Shown: piece by piece, positions 1-9,321 of the stretch
Layout of the letters: every line of letters starts with the position of its first letter
Numbering within the stretch: the first letter of the stretch is position 1
From: an uncultured Rhizobiaceae group bacterium
Lineage (GTDB): Bacteria; Pseudomonadota; Alphaproteobacteria; Rhizobiales; Rhizobiaceae
DNA: 64,000 nucleotides
Assembly (NCBI GenBank): GCA_947501445.1
Contig: CANMVS010000008.1
Span: 186,001-250,000, forward strand
Direction of reading: 5' to 3'
Translations under genes and position numbers: made by a program
The notes under the pieces: model-generated
Databases searched by the model: none
What the model was told of the DNA's origin: nothing
The model's input: the letters and a program-made list of their open reading frames with translations, nothing else

Positions 1-171
1 GTCGGTCATGATTGTGGCCGGATTGGAATTGACCAGAATTATCCGGTAGCCCTCTTCTTTCAGCGCCTTGCAGGCCTGGGTGCCGGAATAGTCAAATTCA
101 CAGGCTTGACCGATGACAATCGGTCCGGCACCGATGATGAGGATCGACTTGATATCATGGCGTTTTGGCAT
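1..171 (-). CDS. carB: Carbamoyl-phosphate synthase large subunit, N-terminal fragment
   Basis: Only the first 57 codons are inside the window; the gene runs off the left edge. The visible protein starts [20 protein letters not shown] and includes the [17 protein letters not shown] segment that opens the first ATP-grasp half of CarB, which condenses bicarbonate, ammonia and ATP into carbamoyl phosphate for arginine and pyrimidine synthesis. The ATG at 169-171 gives the family's normal N-terminus. Its partner carA lies 17 kb upstream on the same strand (17366-18568), so the two are not one tight operon here. The 274 bases between this start and the next gene should hold its promoter; I see no clear motif there. 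Confidence 0.97.
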   Translation of the reverse strand, partial: MPKRHDIKSILIIGAGPIVIGQACEFDYSGTQACKALKEEGYRIILVNSNPATIMTD

Positions 172-445
172 GTGTTTTCATCCGGCGAGCAGGCAGCACG
201 ATAGCCCCGGACACATGGGGTGCGTGCAGCATTCGTTATGTGGGCTAAGGCGGCCTTATAAGACAAAGGAAGATGAAGGGAAACCCCGTGTGAAATGGTT
301 TTTGACACTTTCAACAAGCATGCGGCCATTACACAATTCAAACATCTGCATTTTGTTGGAGGCCTGTTGTGAATATCGGGCATCAGGTGAGCGCAAAAAC
401 CCCGGAAATGATCAAGGTTGACGGGGAAGTTGCGGAACAGGGATA

Positions 446-682
446 TCAGTCATCCAGGTCCTGGGTATCGATTTCAAACTCAGATGCGTCATAGCTACGC
501 ACGCCTTTGGCAATGGCATAGCAGGCCAGTGAAACCGATAGCGGAATTTCCACATTCCGGCCATCACGATTGCCTTTTTCATAATATTGGATGACACGCT
601 TCTTCAATCCCAGGGACATTGCAGCGTCCCTCTGGTTAAGGCCAAGTGCCTTTCGCCAACGTTTGAAGTCTTCCGGTTTCAA
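446..682 (-). CDS. Small XRE-type helix-turn-helix protein
   Basis: A 78-residue protein that is almost entirely one XRE/Cro-type DNA-binding domain: 'FKRWRKALGLNQRDAAMSLG' reads as helices 1-2 and 'KKRVIQYYEKGNRD' as the recognition helix and following turn. The only usable start in this frame is a TTG at 680-682, because an in-frame stop lies six codons upstream. A frameshift joining it to the overlapping ATG frame is an alternative explanation. It sits alone between carB and the metallopeptidase gene. It could be an orphan regulator or the antitoxin half of a lost pair; no toxin-like partner is visible. Target unknown. Confidence 0.65.
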   Translation of the reverse strand: MKPEDFKRWRKALGLNQRDAAMSLGLKKRVIQYYEKGNRDGRNVEIPLSVSLACYAIAKGVRSYDASEFEIDTQDLDD

Positions 683-846
683 TGCCCATGACCTGTTTTA
701 ATATCGAGCCTTTGGCTGAATTATTGTGACAATTTATTGTATATATGTGACAGAGATTAGAATGCATCAGCAGTAAACCACTTGTGAGTATGACGGATGT
801 GTTTACAGGCGGGTGATGGCACATACGCATGAGTGGAGATGTATGA

Positions 847-1779
847 ATGCGCTGGAAAGGCCGCAGGCAAAGCAGCAATATTGAAGACCGTCGCGGGGCA
901 GCACCAAGACCGAGGCGCGCAAACCCGTTTGGCCGTGGTGGCAAGATGCGACTGCCGATGGGAAAGGGAGGCGTTGGCAAGGCTTCCGGCGGCGGCATCT
1001 CGATGATCATTCTGCTTGTCGTCGGCTATGTTATCCTCAAGATGATGGGTATTGACCCGGCACTGTTGCTCGGTGAAGGGGGCGGTCTGTCGCAGCAGCA
1101 AACCTATGTACCGGGAAACGAACAGGTGGTACCACAGCGTCAGGACGAATTGTCTCAATTTGTCGCGACTGTTCTGGCTGAGACCGAAGATACCTGGGGC
1201 GGAATTTTCAGATCCAGTGGCGTGACCTATCGTGAGCCTACCCTGGTATTGTTTTCCGGACAGGTTCAGTCCAATTGCGGATTTGCCAGTGCAGCCGCCG
1301 GTCCGTTCTATTGCCCGACGGACAGGAAAATCTACATCGACCTGTCGTTCTACGATGAATTGGCCAATCGGTTCGGCGCTGCCGGTGATTTTGCCCAGGC
1401 CTATGTCCTGGCCCATGAAGTCGGTCACCACGTGCAAAACCTTATTGGTGTGCTGCCGCGTTTTAATGAAATGCGCCGTGAGTTGAGCAAAACCGATGAA
1501 AACAAAATGTCAGTCCGGGTGGAGCTTCAGGCGGATTGTTTTGCTGGCATTTGGGCTCATTACACCGATCAGAAAGGATTGCTTGAGGGCGGCGATCTGG
1601 AGGAGGCCTTGCGTGCCGCCCAGCAGATCGGTGATGATACACTCCAACGCAATGCTCAGGGGTATGTGGTGCCAGACAGTTTTAACCACGGCACATCGCA
1701 ACAGCGAATGGACTGGTTTTCCAGGGGGTATGAAACCGGCCGCATGGATGAATGTGATACATTCAGCAATCCGGTGTAG
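847..1779 (+). CDS. YpfJ-type neutral zinc metallopeptidase
   Basis: A 310-residue protein of the YpfJ / putative neutral zinc metallopeptidase family. The N-terminus is basic and Gly-rich (to about residue 50), followed by one membrane segment around residues 55-75 (ISMIILLVVGYVILKMMG). The enzyme domain carries the zincin motif HEVGHH near residue 190 and a downstream 'ELQADCFAGIWAH' segment that would supply the third zinc ligand. The layout suggests an anchored enzyme with its catalytic domain outside the cytoplasm. Start ATG 847 follows a GGAGA about eight bases upstream. Physiological substrate is not known for the family. The gene is monocistronic and converges on the malyl-CoA lyase gene. 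Confidence 0.9.
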   Translation: MRWKGRRQSSNIEDRRGAAPRPRRANPFGRGGKMRLPMGKGGVGKASGGGISMIILLVVGYVILKMMGIDPALLLGEGGGLSQQQTYVPGNEQVVPQRQDELSQFVATVLAETEDTWGGIFRSSGVTYREPTLVLFSGQVQSNCGFASAAAGPFYCPTDRKIYIDLSFYDELANRFGAAGDFAQAYVLAHEVGHHVQNLIGVLPRFNEMRRELSKTDENKMSVRVELQADCFAGIWAHYTDQKGLLEGGDLEEALRAAQQIGDDTLQRNAQGYVVPDSFNHGTSQQRMDWFSRGYETGRMDECDTFSNPV

Positions 1780-1819
1780 CGCCTCATAGCGAAGGAACCT
1801 GGAACTATCCGTTCACGAT

Positions 1820-2800
1820 TTACGCCGCTTTGATCTGGCGTGCCTTTTCGACAAGCACCTGCGCCTGGCGAATGGACGCGTAGTCAATAAGCCGACCGTC
1901 AAGTGAGACAGCGCCTTTTCCGGCCGTGGCTGCCTCCTGCATGGCGGTCAATATACGCCGGGCACGATCGACCTCGTCTGATGCGGGGCTCATCACCTTG
2001 TTGGCCAGGCCGATTTGTGACGGGTGAATGGCCCATTTGCCTTCATACCCAAGGGCTGCGGCGCGTTTTGCTGCCGCTTCATAGCCGGCGGGATCGGAAA
2101 AGTCGCCAAAGGGACCATCTACCGGGCGCAGCCCATTGGCCCGTGCCGCGATCATCATTTTGGACAGCGCATGGTGCCACATATCACCCCAATGGGTGTG
2201 GCGAGGGCCACCGGGTTCACCGGCGTCGGTCAATACGGCATAATCCTGGTTCACCCCGCCGATAATCGTCGTTCTGGCCCGGGTGGATGCCGCATAATCT
2301 GCCACACCAAAATGAAGGGATTCATTGCGCCCACTGGCCGCGGCAATTTCATTGACATTTTGCATGCCAAGTGCCGTTTCGATGATCAGTTCAAAGCCTA
2401 TTTTTTTTGTCAGGCCCACAGCGTTCTCAATCTGGGTGACCAGCATATCAATGGCATAAACATCCGCTGCCGTGCCCACCTTGGGGATCATGATGAGATC
2501 AAGCCTGTCTCCAGCCTGCTCCAGAACCTCCACAAGATCACGATACATATAGTGGGTATCCAGACCATTGATGCGTAACGACATGGTTTTGGACGTCCAG
2601 TCAATGTCATTCAATGCACTGATGATATTTGCACGCGCCTGAATTTTGTCATCCGGGGCCACGGCATCCTCCAGATCAAGAAAAATGACATCTGCATCAG
2701 ATTGGGCAGCTTTTTCAAATAGTTGTGGCTGTGATCCAGGAACTGCCAGTTCGCTGCGGTTTAGACGTGCGGGTGCCTGCTGGGTCGTATGAAAGCTCAT
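1820..2800 (-). CDS. mcl: L-malyl-CoA / beta-methylmalyl-CoA lyase
   Basis: A 326-residue CitE-like (HpcH/HpaI) TIM-barrel enzyme. Family hallmarks are visible: 'FLDLEDAVAPDDK' with the acidic metal/CoA residues, 'MIPKVGTAADVYAI', 'LIIETALGMQNV' with the metal-binding Glu, and 'GKWAIHPSQI' near the C-terminus. In the serine cycle it cleaves malyl-CoA to acetyl-CoA and glyoxylate; in the ethylmalonyl-CoA pathway the same class cleaves beta-methylmalyl-CoA. It is divergent from sgaA, mtkA, mtkB, hpr and glyA, which supports the malyl-CoA role over citrate lyase. Start ATG 2798-2800. The shared 233-bp divergent region carries a palindrome described separately. Confidence 0.93.
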   Translation of the reverse strand: MSFHTTQQAPARLNRSELAVPGSQPQLFEKAAQSDADVIFLDLEDAVAPDDKIQARANIISALNDIDWTSKTMSLRINGLDTHYMYRDLVEVLEQAGDRLDLIMIPKVGTAADVYAIDMLVTQIENAVGLTKKIGFELIIETALGMQNVNEIAAASGRNESLHFGVADYAASTRARTTIIGGVNQDYAVLTDAGEPGGPRHTHWGDMWHHALSKMMIAARANGLRPVDGPFGDFSDPAGYEAAAKRAAALGYEGKWAIHPSQIGLANKVMSPASDEVDRARRILTAMQEAATAGKGAVSLDGRLIDYASIRQAQVLVEKARQIKAA

Positions 2801-2911
2801 GATGACTGCTCTTGTCGCGGTTGGTGATTGTTGAAAGAAGGCGCAATTCGCCTATTGAGTCAAGAAAAATTTACATAGTTACATTTTATTGAATCTATGA
2901 CTTTACAAAAG

Positions 2912-2932
2912 TTACAAAAGTAACGTTTGTAA
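2912..2932. promoter_or_regulatory. Palindrome in the mcl/sgaA divergent promoter region
   Basis: Perfect 7-bp inverted arms TTACAAA (2912-2918) and TTTGTAA (2926-2932) are separated by 7 bases, inside an A+T-rich stretch between the two divergent genes. Related TTACA half-sites lie just to the left. The half-site TTTGTAAAT recurs about 60 bases upstream of the ScfR-type regulator gene (near 9258). ScfR-family regulators such as PccR recognise TTTGCAAA-like paired sites, so this is a plausible operator for the regulator at 9322. That link is inferred. Confidence 0.45.
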
Positions 2933-3033
2933 ATTACACGAATGACATATCAACGCGATTTCGTTTCCCAAAAAAGCACCCGCGTGTTTACCGTCTGACA
3001 AATACGGTCAACACAAAACAAAGGGGCGTTTTC

Positions 3034-4239
3034 ATGCACAGCAGCAACAGGCGCGGCTACACCGGTCTCTTCATTCCCGGTCCAACCAATATTCCTGAGA
3101 GTGTCCGTCAGGCGCTCAATGTTCCGATGCAGGATATGCGGGCGCCAGACTTCGGTGAGCTTACTTTGCCGCTGATGGCAGACCTGAAAAAAATCCTCAA
3201 AACGCAAAGTGCAGAAATCTTCATTTTCCCCGGCAGTGGCACGGCGGGATGGGAATCGTGCCTGTCCAATCTGTTTTCAACTGGAGACCGCGTCCTGATG
3301 AGCAGTTTCGGGCAGTTCTCGATGCTGTGGGTTGATATGGCACAAAGGTTCGGACTTGCTGTCGATCACTGTCAGGTCGAATGGGGCGAGGGAGTTCCGC
3401 ACGATCACTACCGCACCATTCTCGAGCAGGACAAGGAGCATCGCATCAGGGGTGTCTTTGCCTGTCACAACGAAACAGCCACGGGTGTGGTATCAAACAT
3501 CAGGCGCATTCGCGAAATTCTTGATGATCTGGGTCATCCGGCCCTGTTGTGCGTGGACGGTGTCAGTTCCGTTGGTTCGCTTGAATTCGAAATGGATGAT
3601 TGGGGCATTGATGTCGTGGTCACCGGATCGCAAAAAGGTTTCATGCTGCCAACCGGACTGGCAATAGTTGGTGTCAGTCAGCGGGCGCTTGAGCGACGAA
3701 GCACGGCCAATCTGCCGCGCACCTTCCTGAGTTTTGATGACATGTTGAAGGCAAATGCGACGGGGCATTTTCCCTATACGCCAGCCACCACGCTCTTTCA
3801 TGGTTTGCGTGCGTCGCTTGATTTTCTGTTTGAGGAGGGGCTCGACAATGTCGTTGCCCGCCATGCCCGATTGGCCTGTGCCGTGCGGGCCGGTGTCCAC
3901 GCCTGGGGTCTGACGCTTTGTGCGCGTCAGCCAGCGCTCTACTCCGATACGGTCTCTGCAATCGTTGTGCCGGAAAATACCGACAGCAGTGAAATTCTTA
4001 ACACCGCCTATTACCGTTACAACCTCTCACTGGGTGCCGGTCTTTCACGTTTGGCGGGAAAGGTTTTTCGCATAGGCCACCTCGGCAATCTCAACGAAAT
4101 CATGGTGCTTCAGGCGCTTGCCGGCTCGGAGCTGGCGATGCGTGCCTGTGGCATGAACATCGAACTGGGTTCCGGGGTTGCAGCCGCACAGGCCCAATTC
4201 ATTCACGACGACGAACAAGCCATCGTCAAGGCAGCATGA
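3034..4239 (+). CDS. sgaA: Serine--glyoxylate aminotransferase
   Basis: A 401-residue class V PLP aminotransferase. It transfers the amino group of serine to glyoxylate, giving hydroxypyruvate and glycine, the step that closes the amino-donor loop of the serine cycle. Visible features are the N-terminal 'FIPGPTNIPESVRQALN', the PLP-binding region 'CVDGVSSVGSLEFEMDDWGID', and the Schiff-base lysine in 'TGSQKGFMLPTGL' near residue 201. Start ATG 3034 is preceded by AAAGGGG at good spacing. It is the first gene of the plus-strand run sgaA-orf-mtkA-mtkB-hpr-glyA and faces mcl. Length is normal for the family. Confidence 0.95.
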   Translation: MHSSNRRGYTGLFIPGPTNIPESVRQALNVPMQDMRAPDFGELTLPLMADLKKILKTQSAEIFIFPGSGTAGWESCLSNLFSTGDRVLMSSFGQFSMLWVDMAQRFGLAVDHCQVEWGEGVPHDHYRTILEQDKEHRIRGVFACHNETATGVVSNIRRIREILDDLGHPALLCVDGVSSVGSLEFEMDDWGIDVVVTGSQKGFMLPTGLAIVGVSQRALERRSTANLPRTFLSFDDMLKANATGHFPYTPATTLFHGLRASLDFLFEEGLDNVVARHARLACAVRAGVHAWGLTLCARQPALYSDTVSAIVVPENTDSSEILNTAYYRYNLSLGAGLSRLAGKVFRIGHLGNLNEIMVLQALAGSELAMRACGMNIELGSGVAAAQAQFIHDDEQAIVKAA

Positions 4240-4249
4240 GGATAAATCG

Positions 4250-4669
4250 ATGCAATATGAATTTGGCGTTACAATCGCAACAGACCTGCACATAGTGCAT
4301 GGCGAGGGTGTTCATGCCTTTGCGCATGTCCATGTGATTGATCTTCGTGAAGCTGGCGAGGGCAAAAGCTTTTCGGTCGATATTGGCACCGCAGCACATC
4401 TGTCCCAATGGCGCATTGGTTATGAACGCCGGCCCATTGATATGGACCGGGCAAGTGCCCGCCAGGAAAACGAATTGTATCTGGCGATAACCGAACAGGG
4501 TGGAAACGTATTGATCCTGACGGATCAGGCCGCATCCGTGACCCGGTTTTGCAATGGGCTCGATATTCCAAGCCACAAACATCCAGGTAACAGGGGCAAC
4601 GACAATTGCTCGGGCCCCATTGAATATCGTCGTGCGGATCAGCCAGATTTTGAGGTTCATGCGGATTGA
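4250..4669 (+). CDS. Unknown small protein between sgaA and mtkA
   Basis: A 139-residue soluble protein I do not recognise. It lies 10 bases after sgaA and 82 bases before mtkA on the same strand, so it is almost certainly transcribed with the serine-cycle genes. ATG 4250 follows a GAGG element; a longer version from 4178 would overlap sgaA and has no ribosome site. The sequence has no signal peptide, no membrane segment and no catalytic motif I can name. It is rich in His, Asp and Glu in the N-terminal half (IVHGEGVHAFAHVHVIDL), and the start of the C-terminal half (NELYLAITEQGGNVLILTDQ) looks like alternating beta strands. It could be an accessory factor for one of the flanking enzymes. Confidence 0.75.
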   Translation: MQYEFGVTIATDLHIVHGEGVHAFAHVHVIDLREAGEGKSFSVDIGTAAHLSQWRIGYERRPIDMDRASARQENELYLAITEQGGNVLILTDQAASVTRFCNGLDIPSHKHPGNRGNDNCSGPIEYRRADQPDFEVHAD

Positions 4670-4751
4670 TCCGTGATGTCGCGGACTGAGGATTTTGCCT
4701 TTGTAACAGGAGTTTCATCCGGTGATTGCCGGAGTGAAAAGGAGAACTGAC

Positions 4752-5951
4752 ATGGATATTCATGAATACCAGGCCAAGGAAATCCTCAAAGGTTTTGGTG
4801 TAAAAATTCCACCTGGCGGTTTGGCCTACAGTCCGGAACAGGCGACCTATCGCGCCCATGAAATTGGCGGCGAACGCTGGGTGGTCAAGGCGCAGGTACA
4901 TACCGGCGGACGCGGCAAGGTCGGGGGCGTTAAACTATGTGACAACGAGCAGACCGTCTTTGAAGCTGCCAATGACATGTTTGGCAAAAAACTTGTCACG
5001 CCGCAGTCCGGTCCCAATGGCAAAATTGTCTATCGGGTTTATGTCGAAGCCGGTGTCGACATTGAACGGGAGCTTTATCTCGGATTTGTGCTCGATCGTT
5101 CCACTGAGAGGATAATGGTTGTTGCATCCGCTTCCGGTGGTATGGAAATTGAGGATATTGCCAGCAGCGAACCCGATTCCATTGTCCGTTCAATTGTGGA
5201 TCCCGCAGCAGGGTTGAGTGATTTTCAGGCGCGAGAAATAGCCTTTTCGCTGGGGTTTGCAAACACCCAGATACAGCAGGCGGTCGCGACGATACAGGGC
5301 GGATACCGTGCATTTCGGGATCTTGATGCAACCATGGTTGAGATCAATCCACTGGTGGTGACCCGGCAGGGCGCCATCATGGCACTGGATGCCAAAATGG
5401 GCTTTGATGACAATGCCATGTTCCGCCGACCGGAAATATCCGAGTTGCGCGACAAAAGTCAGGAAGACCCGAGGGAGACCCGCGCTGCGGACCGTGGTCT
5501 CAGCTATGTCGGACTGGACGGGAACATTGGCTGCATTGTCAATGGTGCCGGACTGGCCATGGCGACCATGGATATGATCAAGCTTGCAGGCGGAGAACCC
5601 GCCAATTTTCTGGACATCGGTGGCGGTGCATCAGCCGAACGGGTTGCCAAGGCATTTCGCCTGGTGCGCTCGGACGACAAGGTTGAAGCCATTCTGGTCA
5701 ATATATTTGCCGGTATCAACCGCTGTGACTGGGTGGCGCAGGGCGTGGTTCAGGCCCTTGAGGCAAACCCGGTGGATGTACCCGTTATTGTCAGGCTGGC
5801 AGGGACCCATGTCGAGGAAGGGCGGGCCATTCTGGTGGACAGTGGCGTAACGGTTATCATGGCTTCAACACTTTCAGAAGCCGCTGAAAAAGCCGTGGGC
5901 GCCTGCACATTGCAAACATCAACAACAGCACAAATGGCAGCAGCGTCATGA
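4752..5951 (+). CDS. mtkA: Malate--CoA ligase beta subunit
   Basis: A 399-residue protein of the SucC-like ATP-grasp family. With MtkB it forms malate thiokinase, which makes malyl-CoA from malate, CoA and ATP for cleavage by malyl-CoA lyase. The N-terminus '[17 protein letters not shown]' is the family signature, followed by '[18 protein letters not shown]' and the later ligase segment '[18 protein letters not shown]'. The start is ATG 4752, with AGGAG seven bases upstream; an upstream GTG at 4722 is in frame but less likely. It overlaps mtkB by four bases. SucCD itself is the alternative reading, but the flanking sgaA, hpr, glyA and mcl favour malate thiokinase. Confidence 0.92.
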   Translation: MDIHEYQAKEILKGFGVKIPPGGLAYSPEQATYRAHEIGGERWVVKAQVHTGGRGKVGGVKLCDNEQTVFEAANDMFGKKLVTPQSGPNGKIVYRVYVEAGVDIERELYLGFVLDRSTERIMVVASASGGMEIEDIASSEPDSIVRSIVDPAAGLSDFQAREIAFSLGFANTQIQQAVATIQGGYRAFRDLDATMVEINPLVVTRQGAIMALDAKMGFDDNAMFRRPEISELRDKSQEDPRETRAADRGLSYVGLDGNIGCIVNGAGLAMATMDMIKLAGGEPANFLDIGGGASAERVAKAFRLVRSDDKVEAILVNIFAGINRCDWVAQGVVQALEANPVDVPVIVRLAGTHVEEGRAILVDSGVTVIMASTLSEAAEKAVGACTLQTSTTAQMAAAS

Positions 5952-6838
5952 GCATTCTGATTGACAAATCCACACCGATTATCGTGCAGGGCATAACCGG
6001 GCGAACCGGCATGTTCCACACCAGGGAAATGATCGAATACGGAACCAACGTGGTCGGCGGCGTTGTCCCCGGGCGCGGCGGGGAGACAGCTCTGGGTGTG
6101 CCGGTCTTCAATACCGTCAAACAGGCAGTTGCGCAAACCGGTGCCACAGCAAGCCTTGTCATCGTTCCACCGCCATTTGCGGCGGATTCCATCATGGAGG
6201 CGGCGGATGCCGGTATCCGACTGGCGGTCTCCATAACCGATGGCATACCGGCGCAGGATATGATGCGGGTGAAACGTTTTTTGCGGCGTTACCGCCAGCA
6301 AAACCGCATGTGTCTGCTGGGTCCCAATTGTGCGGGCATTATTACGCCAGGACAGGCCCTGGCGGGGATCATGCCTGGCCACATTTATCTGCCGGGATCG
6401 GTCGGGATTGTCGGGCGTTCCGGGACGCTCGGCTATGAAGCAGCTTCACAGATGAAGGATCGTGGCATCGGCGTATCGACCAGCGTTGGCATTGGCGGTG
6501 ATCCGATCAATGGCAGTTCGTTCAAGGATATTCTGGCGCTGTTTGAACAGGACGATGATACAACCGCCATTGTCATGATCGGTGAAATCGGCGGGCCGCA
6601 GGAAGCCGAGGCTGCCAATTTTATTCGCGATCACATGACCAAACCGGTTGTTGCCTATATTGCCGGGCTGACTGCGCCAAAGGGCAAGCGCATGGGGCAT
6701 GCAGGGGCAATCATATCTGCGTTTGGAGAAAGCGCGCCGGAGAAAGTTGAACTGCTGCAGGAGGTTGGCGCCCTTATTGCCACGACACCGGCGGAAATCG
6801 GTGCAACGGTGCATGACGCCCTGCGTCAGGCAGCCTGA
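5948..6838 (+). CDS. mtkB: Malate--CoA ligase alpha subunit
   Basis: A 296-residue SucD-like protein, partner of MtkA. The N-terminal CoA-binding Rossmann domain reads '[17 protein letters not shown]', with the second CoA-contact region '[17 protein letters not shown]'. The phosphohistidine segment is '[19 protein letters not shown]' around residue 255. Its ATG overlaps the mtkA stop (ATGA), indicating translational coupling and one-to-one subunit production. Hpr follows 11 bases after the stop. The full-length family size and intact catalytic His argue for an active enzyme. Confidence 0.92.
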   Translation: MSILIDKSTPIIVQGITGRTGMFHTREMIEYGTNVVGGVVPGRGGETALGVPVFNTVKQAVAQTGATASLVIVPPPFAADSIMEAADAGIRLAVSITDGIPAQDMMRVKRFLRRYRQQNRMCLLGPNCAGIITPGQALAGIMPGHIYLPGSVGIVGRSGTLGYEAASQMKDRGIGVSTSVGIGGDPINGSSFKDILALFEQDDDTTAIVMIGEIGGPQEAEAANFIRDHMTKPVVAYIAGLTAPKGKRMGHAGAIISAFGESAPEKVELLQEVGALIATTPAEIGATVHDALRQAA

Positions 6839-6849
6839 GGACCGGAGCC

Positions 6850-7821
6850 ATGGGAAAACCGACGGTATTTGTCACCCGGCGCTGGCCACAATCAGTCGAA
6901 GCAAAGCTGAAAACCCATTTCAATGTGGTGCTCAATGCTGAAGACAAAGCACTGGCTCCTTCGACATTGAAGATGGCCCTGGCGCAGTCGGATGCGCTGC
7001 TGCCGACGGTAACGGACAGGATCTGTGCATCCGTGCTGGATGTTGTCAAACCCAGAACACAGATCATTGCCAATTACGGCGTTGGCTTCAATCACGTTGA
7101 TATCGATGCGGCACGCAGACATGGCATGATCGTCACCAACACACCCGACGTTCTGAGCCAATGTACGGCTGATCTGGCCATGACATTGATGCTGATGGTT
7201 GCGCGGCGCGCCGGTGAGGGCGAACGCGAATTGCGAAGTGGTACATGGGACGGGTGGCGTCCAACCCATCTGATGGGGCAGAAAATTTCCGGAAAAATTC
7301 TGGGTGTTGTCGGTTTCGGGCGGATCGGGCGTGAAACCGCACACCGGGCTCATTTTGGCTTCGGAATGAAAATCTGCGTCTACAATCGTTCGAAAGTTGA
7401 CCCGTCAGTCCTTGCCCGTTTTAACGCCACACAGGTCGATGATCTGGATGATTTGCTTACACAGTCAGATGTTGTTTCTCTTCATTGTCCAGGTGGGCAA
7501 AGCAACAGGCACCTGATCAACGCCGAGCGGCTCAGTAAAATGAAATCGAGCGCCTATCTGATCAACACCGCACGCGGTGAGGTTGTCGATGAAGACGCAC
7601 TGGCGCAGGCACTGTGGTTTGAGACAATCGCCGGCGCTGGCCTGGATGTATTCGATGGCGAGCCGACCATACGCCCCGCATTGATGAATTGTGAAAATGC
7701 CGTCCTGCTGCCGCATCTGGGCAGTGCCACCCGTGAAACGCGAGAAGCCATGGGGTTCCGGGTCATCGACAATTTGGTGGCTTTTTTTGATGGTTGTGAA
7801 CCCGCAGACCGGGTCGCCTGA
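6850..7821 (+). CDS. hprA: Hydroxypyruvate reductase (D-2-hydroxyacid dehydrogenase)
   Basis: A 323-residue NAD(P)-dependent D-2-hydroxyacid dehydrogenase. In the serine cycle this enzyme reduces hydroxypyruvate to D-glycerate after SgaA. The nucleotide-binding loop is '[17 protein letters not shown]' around residue 155. The catalytic Arg is in '[15 protein letters not shown]', the Glu in 'VFDGEPT' and the His in '[13 protein letters not shown]'. The start lies 11 bases after mtkB with GGACCGGAG upstream. By sequence alone glyoxylate reductase or glycerate dehydrogenase would be equally acceptable names; position in the operon decides. No glycerate kinase gene is present in the window. Confidence 0.88.
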   Translation: MGKPTVFVTRRWPQSVEAKLKTHFNVVLNAEDKALAPSTLKMALAQSDALLPTVTDRICASVLDVVKPRTQIIANYGVGFNHVDIDAARRHGMIVTNTPDVLSQCTADLAMTLMLMVARRAGEGERELRSGTWDGWRPTHLMGQKISGKILGVVGFGRIGRETAHRAHFGFGMKICVYNRSKVDPSVLARFNATQVDDLDDLLTQSDVVSLHCPGGQSNRHLINAERLSKMKSSAYLINTARGEVVDEDALAQALWFETIAGAGLDVFDGEPTIRPALMNCENAVLLPHLGSATRETREAMGFRVIDNLVAFFDGCEPADRVA

Positions 7822-7877
7822 GATCAGGCGACCAACTGCCCCGATTGCGCAATATGATTGTTGAAAGGAACATCCGG

Positions 7878-9173
7878 ATGCTTGATCAGTTACCTCAAAA
7901 TCCCACCACAACATTCTTTGAAGAGCCTGTCGCGACGTCTGATCCGATCCTTGCGACGGCGGTTGAAGAGGAACGGCGTCGCCAACAGGATGGCATTGAG
8001 CTCATTGCTTCTGAAAACATTGTTTCACGGGCTGTTCTTGACGCACAAGGGTCGCTGCTGACGAACAAATATGCAGAAGGCTACCCGGGGCGGCGCTATT
8101 ATGGCGGTTGTGAGCAGGTGGATGTGGTCGAGGACCTGGCGCGTGAGCGGGCCAGGGAATTGTTTGGTTGCAGCTATGCAAATGTTCAGCCTCATTCTGG
8201 GGCGCAGGCCAATCAGGCCGTTTTTTTCAGTCTGTTGGCGCCGGGCGATACTTTTCTTGGGCTTAATCTGGCGGCGGGCGGGCACCTCACGCATGGTGCG
8301 CCGGTCAATCAGTCCGGCAAATGGTTTAATGCCGTGTCCTATGGCGTTGACGCACAAACGTGCCGTATTGATTACGAGCAACTCGAGCGCCTGGCGGATA
8401 AGCACAGGCCAAAACTCATCATCGCCGGTGGATCAGCCTATCCTCGCCATATCGATTTTGAACGTTTCCGTCAGGTCGCTGATCGTGTCGGTGCAAAACT
8501 GATGGTTGATATGGCACATTTCGCAGGGCTGGTTGCTGGCGGTGTTCACCCCAGCCCCATTGCCTATGCAGATGTTGTCACCAGCACGACCCATAAAACC
8601 CTGCGCGGGCCGCGTGGAGGGCTTATCCTGTCACAGGACGAGGATCTCGGCCGGAAAATCAATTCATCGGTTTTTCCCGGCCTGCAGGGTGGTCCTCTCA
8701 TGCATGTCATTGCCGCAAAGGCAGTTGCATTTGGTGAGGCCTTGCGTCCGCAGTTTCGCAGCTATGCTCAAAGTGTTATCGACAATGCGACTGTGTTGGC
8801 TCAGGTCCTGCGTGAAAACGGCTATGACATTGTCACCGGTGGCACGGACACGCATCTTTTGCTGGTAGACCTCAGACGCAAGAACCTGACGGGCAAGGCG
8901 GCTGAGGAGGCGCTTGGCCTGAATGGATTGATCTGCAATAAAAACGGTATCCCGCATGACCCGGAAAAACCGATGATTACCTCCGGCATACGTCTTGGCT
9001 CGCCTGCCGGGACGACACGGGGCTTTGGCACGCCCGAGTTTCGCCAGATTGCCAATCTGATTGCACAGGTGCTTGAGGCGGTAAGAAAGCAGCCGGCAGG
9101 CACAGCCCCGGTGGCCTTGCCGCAGGTCACCGAACGGGTGCGGGAACTGACTGAAAGGTTTCCGATCTATTGA
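7878..9173 (+). CDS. glyA: Serine hydroxymethyltransferase
   Basis: A 431-residue PLP enzyme that makes serine from glycine and methylene-tetrahydrofolate, the one-carbon entry step of the serine cycle. It shows '[12 protein letters not shown]', '[18 protein letters not shown]', and the PLP lysine in '[16 protein letters not shown]' near residue 243. Start ATG 7878 follows GAAAGGAA; upstream TTG 7845 and ATG 7854 are in frame but lack a ribosome site. It is the last gene of the serine-cycle run. A second, housekeeping glyA may exist elsewhere in the genome. Confidence 0.94.
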   Translation: MLDQLPQNPTTTFFEEPVATSDPILATAVEEERRRQQDGIELIASENIVSRAVLDAQGSLLTNKYAEGYPGRRYYGGCEQVDVVEDLARERARELFGCSYANVQPHSGAQANQAVFFSLLAPGDTFLGLNLAAGGHLTHGAPVNQSGKWFNAVSYGVDAQTCRIDYEQLERLADKHRPKLIIAGGSAYPRHIDFERFRQVADRVGAKLMVDMAHFAGLVAGGVHPSPIAYADVVTSTTHKTLRGPRGGLILSQDEDLGRKINSSVFPGLQGGPLMHVIAAKAVAFGEALRPQFRSYAQSVIDNATVLAQVLRENGYDIVTGGTDTHLLLVDLRRKNLTGKAAEEALGLNGLICNKNGIPHDPEKPMITSGIRLGSPAGTTRGFGTPEFRQIANLIAQVLEAVRKQPAGTAPVALPQVTERVRELTERFPIY

Positions 9174-9175
9174 TC

Positions 9176-9193
9176 AACAGGCATACGCCTGTT
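9176..9193 (+). terminator. Hairpin after glyA
   Basis: AACAGGC (9176-9182) and GCCTGTT (9187-9193) form a 7-bp stem with a 4-base loop, starting two bases after the glyA stop. No T-run follows, so it may be a processing or attenuating hairpin rather than an intrinsic terminator. Confidence 0.35.
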
Positions 9194-9321
9194 CATCGCC
9201 CGTACAGGCCTGGGTAAGCAGGGCCTGCCTGTCCTGGGGTGTGTTGCATAGAATTTTGTAAATCTGTGCGACATACACACAACGCTATTGACAGAATTGG
9301 CGTTTATTGCCCAATTGCAGC

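Noticed and set aside
4722-4751. GTG start ten codons upstream for mtkA
   Set aside because: The ATG at 4752 has AGGAG at ideal spacing and gives the conserved [10 protein letters not shown]-terminus.
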